NCBI GenBank assembly: GCA_033065855.1
Contig: JAVXUO010000425.1
Coordinates: forward strand, 741,962-805,961
From: Escallonia rubra
Taxonomy: Eukaryota > Streptophyta > Magnoliopsida > Escalloniales > Escalloniaceae
Reading direction: 5' to 3'
Length of the DNA stretch: 64,000 bases
Shown: one piece after another, positions 59,001 to 64,000 of the stretch
Layout: each line of letters starts with the position of its first letter
Numbering within the stretch: position 1 is the stretch's first letter
Made by a program: the position numbers and the translations under genes
Notes under the pieces: generated by a model
Told to the model about the DNA's origin: nothing
Databases searched by the model: none
Seen by the model: only the letters and a program-made list of their open reading frames with translations

Positions 59001-62000
59001 AAATTTCGTTTTATCAAACATATTCTAAGTTTCCAATTTGTGGTATGTTGATGCCTTAACGCGTACTATTTTTTAAGCTGTTTTAGTTTTTTGCGGTTTG
59101 GTTAATATTCAACCAAAAATGAACCTTTTTTTTCTTTCAGATTTATGGACATAGGATAACTCAGATCTGTAACAGTAGGGCATAATGTATGTTTATTATT
59201 CCAGTATATTATGAGCTGCTCTGTCACCTTTTGCTGTGAATGTCTGCCGTGCAGGGATTTTTCCTACAATAACTTTACCAATGTCAATGTGAGCTTCACA
59301 AAACCAGGCCATCTGGATCTGTAAGGAGCTGTGCTTCTATCATTTTCTCTTCTTTATTGCTCCAGTTGCCTTCCCGATTTCATTGTGAGAATTTCTCCAT
59401 TCTTTCAGGAATTTATTTGAATGCTGCACAGCCGATACTCCAAATACGTATGTCTACCTCTTCTCTATCTAGTAATTGAAGAGTACTAAATAATTTCTTA
59501 CTTTTACATACCTTTGGGACATTATTTAGGATTTCTGAACTGATGATAGCGGAACAATGTCGTCATAACAAGTCACATTGTAAGCTCACTAAATTTCTTT
59601 TGCTTAAGGAGTTTGGTAATATATCTGAGTCGGCTTTCTTTTTTGTGAAGCTGCTGAGATAATTTCTTGTCATGATAATATGCAATTATTATGATATACT
59701 TTGTTGCATTGACTCGGTTTGAATGTGTTAGTCAGATTTGTGTTAAAGTATCGGATTCATCTAATTTTCAAAAGAGTTAACTACGCGGTTGATCAATGTA
59801 CTATTAACCAAATACAACTTTGGTCGCTGTACTTCGGTTTGTGTCATAGTAACTATTGTACCCGTCAATTTTTTTTAATTAAGTCATTTCGTTAGCTTCC
59901 GTCAATCACAAGTCCGTTAAGTAACTTAATTCAGGGGTAATTTCGTCGCTCTCTTTTCTTTTTCTCTCCCCTCTTCTTTCTTATTCTTTCTCCCATCACC
60001 CGCTGACCAAATCCCGCCGCACTTCACCCAAGCTTCATGACTCAGGACCACCGTCTGTCACCACCGTAAACCCCTTCATCTACCTCCCAGATTCTACTTG
60101 CAAAAGAAAAGATTCAACCTTGATAGACAGTGGTATAGTCAAATTGCCCGTCACCAGGCAGATTAGGTGGTGACAGTGATGATCTGTGGTGTAGATTAGG
60201 CGGTGATGGTGACGGTCTGTGGTGGTGACGGTGGTAAATATTTGGTGAAGATTGTGGTGGTGCAGGTTTGATGCGATGATAGTGGTGGTTGATTTGGGTG
60301 AAACTAGATTAAGTGAAATAGAGATGGTACTGATTTTAATACAGTGGCCATAACTATGGTGGGTAGTTTATCTTAGTGGTGATTGTGACGGAGATGCGGT
60401 AAGGGCTGTGATGAAGGTGTGGTGGTAATGGGTTGGGGCGGTGGCTTGATCGCGGTGGTGATTGGGGGGGAAGCCTTGGTCGTGGTGGTTATAGGTGATG
60501 AGGTTTAAGTGTGGTGGCAGTGAGACTTGGATGAGGGCGCCGACCTGGTGGTGGTGGTGGGTGGGTGGCGAGTTAGTTAGGCAGTGAGGCTTGGTTACAG
60601 GATTGGTGGTTGGCGGTGGGTAGTGAGGATGGTGGTGGAGTTGGGTAGTCGGCAATCTGGGGTCAAGAAGATGGGGGGTGGATTAATGAAAAACAAAAAA
60701 TCAATTATTGGGGTTAGTTGAACAAAATAAAATCTTGTTGGGATCAATTGAAGGAAAATAAAATCTTGTTGGGATAATTGATGAAAAATAAAATCTTTTT
60801 GGGGTCGATTAAAGAAAGAATTTTGTTGGGGACTACTGAAAAAAGTCAAACTAGAAATTCTTTTAAAAAATAGAGAAACTTGTTTTTTTTCATTTGACAA
60901 TTTTGCCCCTTACTTAAGTTTCATGTGCCTCGCACATGGGCAGTTAATAAGTTAATATACTAAAATTGACCTAATTGAGATCAATTAACGAGTGCAATGG
61001 TCACTTTGACACAAATTGAAGTACAATGACCAAAGTTGAATTTGATTAATAGTACAGTGGTCAACCGTGTAGTTAACTCTTTTCAAAACCTGAGTCTCGT
61101 GGACACGGGAAAATATTTCTATCTGTTACTATTTTTCAGTCACTCCTTAGGTAACATATATTTTGTGTGGCGCACGGTGTTTTAATTGAAATCATATCTC
61201 ACCCTTAGTAACTCCTTAGGTAACATGTGATAGTTACTCCTTGGGTAACATGGTTCGAGTTAATCTGTTACTTGTGAATACAATTTCTCGTACACCAGCG
61301 CAATATTTTAAAAGGAATTCAAGTGCTGCTAAACCCATTTCTTGATCCATAATCCATATTAAATACTTTTTATCTATTCGTTATGTTCACCTCCAGTGAT
61401 CTATCACATTGCATAGAATTAGGAAACTATATAAATATAAATGTTACAAGAATGAATGAGTAAATCCGGAATAGACGAAGTTGCCTTTCTCATTATAGAT
61501 CTTTAGTGACAAAAACAGGAGCGTATGTGGTAATTAATAGGCGGAGTCAGGTCACCATTTCCACAGTTACATATTCTTCTCAAGTCTAGAATAGTCTTTT
61601 CATTCCCTTCTTCCATGTTCATTATTCTTTTAGCTTTTAATTCAAAATGCCCATATTCATACCAAAGTGAAGCAGTAGTGGTATTTATACTCATATTTTT
61701 TGCAGACGATTCGTTGTATATAAATTGTGGAGGGAAACTTGCAAATACGAATGGGAGCGACTATGTTAAAGACGATCAAAAAAAATCTTACTATGTTAGT
61801 TCACAAAATAACTGGGCTTACAGTTGTTCTGGAACCTTCAAGTCTGAAACCGCCAATTCCAGTGATTATATGAAGAAGACAACCTGTGAAATTTCTAATG
61901 ATGTATATGTAACGGCTCGTCTTTGTCCTGTCTCTCTTAAGTATTACGGATTTTGTCTACGTCAAGGCAACTACACGGTGACACTTCATTTTGCTGAGAT

Positions 62001-63843
62001 AATTTATTCCGAAGGTGACGATTATAGCATCTTAGGTGAACGTGTATTTGACATCTATATTCAGGTATTGGTTTCATTTTTGTCGTAGTGTCGTTTCACT
62101 ATTGCAAACACTTTAAGGAACTCTTGTCCAGGATAAGAGAGTGCAAACGAATTTCAACCCCAAAAACGCGGCACGCGGTCCAAAGAAAGATTTCAGTCTC
62201 AGTTACAATGCTTCAGTAAACAAAGATCATATGTTACGTATCCACCTTTACTGGGCTGGCAAAGGATCTTTGTTGACCCCACCTGCTACCAATGGACCTC
62301 TAATATCAGCAATATCAGTCACACCTGGTATGAAGTCTCCCTAGTATCCATTTATAGATCAATTTTATGTATGGTTTTCATGTTGATGGAGTACGGTAAT
62401 AATTTGATCAGCTCGTATCAATTTTGATTAACCTCAGAACGGAAAGGTCACAATGGGGGCAAGCTATCAGCACCTCACATAACATTGATTGCAGTAGCCT
62501 CAGTTATCTTCAGTTTGTTTCTTACTCTACTTTGTCTGTTGCATATGGGTTGGCTTGGACCCGAAAGGTTTCCAGATGAAGGTGAGAATAAACACTGAAT
62601 AACTTAATGTTGGATAACCCTACTGCCGACCGCCCCACTCCAAAGCTTTTTTTATGTTTCTAGGTAATAACATCTAAACGTTTGGTGTTTGTCTTGGAAC
62701 AGAAAAGCGCATTGAGCTCCCATCTGGTCCTGTTTCCGTCAGGCAGATAATTGACGCTACTAATAATTTCAGCACCAAGATGGAAATAGGCAGAGGGGGT
62801 TTCGGCAGAGTCTATAAGGTTATTCATGTTTTTCTTCTCCCCACACCTCCATGTACTTATGTGTTAGCCTCTTTGCAAAAAACAGGGTTAAAGGCCGTAT
62901 GTATCTAACACCTCGCCAGACCCTAACATGGCAGGAGATTTATGCAATCGGATAGTCCCTATAATACACAGGCATGAGGCGGGGGGGGGGGGGGGGGGGA
63001 GTTGTTAGGACTTAGCTATACAGGGAAATCTTACCTAATTAAGTTGTAGCTTGGACTTAGTTGAATTATCTTCAAGCATGGTTAACCAAAGCAGAAAAGA
63101 GAATCAACACTGCTTATGGAACGGATGTCCTTGCCTGGTGTTGCTCCACTTTCACTAAGAGAATTCTAATCTTGCATGGTTGCAGGCTCAATTTCATGGT
63201 CAGGTTGTAGCGGTGAAAAAGCTTTCTAGTCCATCAAAGCAGAAACTACTAGAGTTCAACACTGAAGTTCATACTCTTTCTTCGTATAAGCATGAGAACC
63301 TTGTTCGATTATACGGGGGATATTCTGGAAAGGACTTACATTTGCTGATATACGAGTATATGGAACACAAGTCTCTTGCTGAAGCTTTATTTGGTAATTC
63401 CTTCATAGTCTAGCACAAGTCGTTCTGAATTTTACTTTTGCAATTATGCCATGCTTCGTCTTCATGAACTGTAAGTCTTGTGTACACTGAAACTGTAATT
63501 ATTGTTTGCTGTCTTACTCACAATTGAACTTTAAATTGTTGCCTTGTGGTAATTTTTGTGTAGTATGACATTGTAATGTGTTGCCTGGTTGACAATCAGA
63601 AACACAGTATCCATTAAAACTCGATTGGAAAGCTAGATGTGATATCTGCCTTGGAATAGCGAAGGGTTTGAAGTACTTACATGAAGAATCAAGGCTCAAG
63701 ATTGTTCACAGAGACATAAAGGCACAAAATATTCTTCTTGGTGGAACTGAAGGACATCTGAAGGCTAAGATATGTGACTTTGGATTGGCAATGCTTTGTG
63801 AGGAGGGAAACGAAAACATGGTCAGCAGAGTAGCTGGGACGAA
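50021..63843 (+). CDS. LRR-malectin receptor-like kinase, subfamily VIII (3' end outside window)
   Basis: Twenty-four coding exons join in frame to 877 residues, and the gene continues past the last donor. Exons: 50021-50141, 51456-51621, 51896-51967, 52092-52163, 53214-53285, 53983-54054, 54181-54252, 55348-55419, 55503-55574, 55663-55734, 56211-56282, 56405-56470, 56575-56646, 56934-57002, 57106-57174, 59255-59320, 59409-59447, 59530-59579, 61706-62064, 62132-62327, 62438-62581, 62703-62818, 63186-63393 and 63600-63843. In order: signal peptide, a Cys motif ([11 protein letters not shown]), about a dozen leucine-rich repeats, mostly one per 66-72-bp exon, a malectin-like domain (YINCGG...[15 protein letters not shown]), one membrane helix ([18 protein letters not shown]), then the kinase with [25 protein letters not shown] and DFGLA. 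All catalytic motifs seen are intact, so it should be an active Ser/Thr kinase at the plasma membrane. The ligand is unknown. Confidence 0.95.
50882..51145. other. Block present in unit B, absent from unit A
   Basis: Unit A passes from GTAATCATGGGATAGAGGGG directly to CCAATTTGACCCAATTCAAC (about 45560-45600), whereas B carries about 260 more bases between the same flanks. No terminal repeats are evident, so I cannot tell insertion in B from deletion in A. It lies in intron 1 of the receptor kinase. Confidence 0.6.
52435..52547. repeat. 33-bp inverted repeat followed by a direct repeat, in kinase intron 4
   Basis: GTTAGGATTTGTCGCTAAAG and onward (52435-52467) is mirrored with one mismatch by 52478-52510 across a 10-base loop, giving a strong hairpin. 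The stretch TAGTGATGCTAACAAAGTGT (52415) then recurs in direct orientation at 52511. Unit A has only one copy of this phrase (about 47521). Confidence 0.85.
57437..59025. mobile_element. TIR element in kinase intron 15, with nested MITE
   Basis: The left end AGGTATGTTTGATAACG and the reversed right end GAATATGTTTGATAAAACG match at most positions, with TAA directly outside both (57434-57436 and 59026-59028). A PIF/Harbinger-like MITE (57586-58366) is inserted near the left end. The remainder includes a CACCAC-rich stretch (about 58470-58810) and no coding sequence. Confidence 0.65.
57586..58366. mobile_element. PIF/Harbinger-like MITE, second copy (inverted)
   Basis: This is the reverse-complement copy of 2148-2910. 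It starts CTTGTTTGGGATTGATTAAA and ends AATCCCAAACGGGCTC, with TTA on both sides (57583-57585 and 58367-58369). It is 781 bp. Near its right end GAAAACTGATTCTGATTAAA is repeated twice, which the first copy does not show. It lies in intron 15 of the receptor kinase. Confidence 0.88.
59774..61079. mobile_element. Mutator-like (MULE) non-autonomous element, 1.3 kb
   Basis: The terminal repeats are long: GAGTTAACTACGCGGTTGAT at the left and, reversed, GAGTTAACTACACGGTTGAC at the right, staying similar for about 110 bases. A perfect 9-bp duplication TTTTCAAAA flanks it (59765-59773 and 61080-61088), diagnostic of MULEs. It sits in intron 18 of the receptor kinase. The core (59990-60660) is GGTGGT-rich, and the histidine and proline-rich minus-strand frame there is probably compositional. 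No transposase is present. Confidence 0.93.
62883..62980. repeat. Possible decayed plant SINE fragment plus G tract
   Basis: In kinase intron 22, GGGTTAAAGGCCGTATGTAT followed by CCTCGCCAGACCCTAACATG and GGAGATTTATGC resembles the GGTAAGGCTGCGTACAT...CCCAGACCC body of Au-like plant SINEs from memory. It is followed by a run of about 20 G (62980-62999). No target duplication was established. Confidence 0.35.
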
Positions 63844-64000
63844 GTAAGTTTCAATATGCTTCCCTTGATCAAAGAATAACCTAACGGAAAAAGTTGATGG
63901 ATCATATCTGAGCTTTAATTTGAATGTGATAGTTTAGGAATCTGCTAATATAGATATTCTTTCTGATCTTGAAATGCATGATGAGAAAAAAAAATCTTCA

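Noticed and set aside
60368-60900. Histidine and proline-rich minus-strand frames in the MULE core ([18 protein letters not shown])
   Set aside because: They reflect GGTGGT-rich composition, are not continuous with any splice-compatible exon, and lie within a non-autonomous element.

Overview
The window is nuclear DNA from a flowering plant, most likely a core eudicot. Genes are split by short GT-AG introns, intergenic DNA is AT-rich with long (TA)n tracts, and the gene families and transposons are typical of plants. I cannot name the species from the sequence alone.

Layout. 1-13.5 kb is gene-poor: a hAT element with a nested PIF/Harbinger MITE, a broken Copia fossil, an AT-rich Helitron-like block and the first copy of a palindromic element that sits inside a (TA)n tract. 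13.5-15.5 kb holds an F-box gene of the CPR1/CPR30-like type on the minus strand. 15.7-19.1 kb is a repeat cluster: a 300-bp MITE, three more of the (TA)n-embedded palindromic elements and a second Copia fossil. 19.28-31.38 kb is a direct tandem duplication (units 19276-24585 and 24586-31378). Each unit carries a minus-strand F-box gene whose 3' coding end is a 39-bp minisatellite (15 repeats in one copy, 8 in the other). All three F-box genes appear to have a tiny last exon encoding a conserved FLSxGFKLVL tail, and the middle gene has lost the splice acceptor for it. 31.9-33.0 kb is a RanGAP pseudogene. 33.9-36.7 kb is a solo LTR packed with minisatellites.

38.87-41.82 kb is an intact tonoplast dicarboxylate transporter gene (plus strand, six exons). 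It is followed by a second direct tandem duplication (unit A 41260-47776, unit B 47777-52757) that copied the 3' end of the transporter together with the first four exons of the next gene. That gene is an LRR-malectin receptor-like kinase of subfamily VIII (50021 to beyond the window end, 24 coding exons resolved). The duplication leaves a dead 5' fragment of the kinase (43093-47240) and a dead 3' fragment of the transporter (47777-48349). Because each duplicated unit serves as a control for the other, several later insertions have visible empty sites: a hAT, a Helitron-like element, a solo LTR and a MITE.

The functional genes look unrelated in pathway: SCF-type ubiquitin ligase adaptors, vacuolar malate/citrate transport, and cell-surface signalling. 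Their arrangement reflects tandem duplication and transposon load rather than a co-functional cluster.
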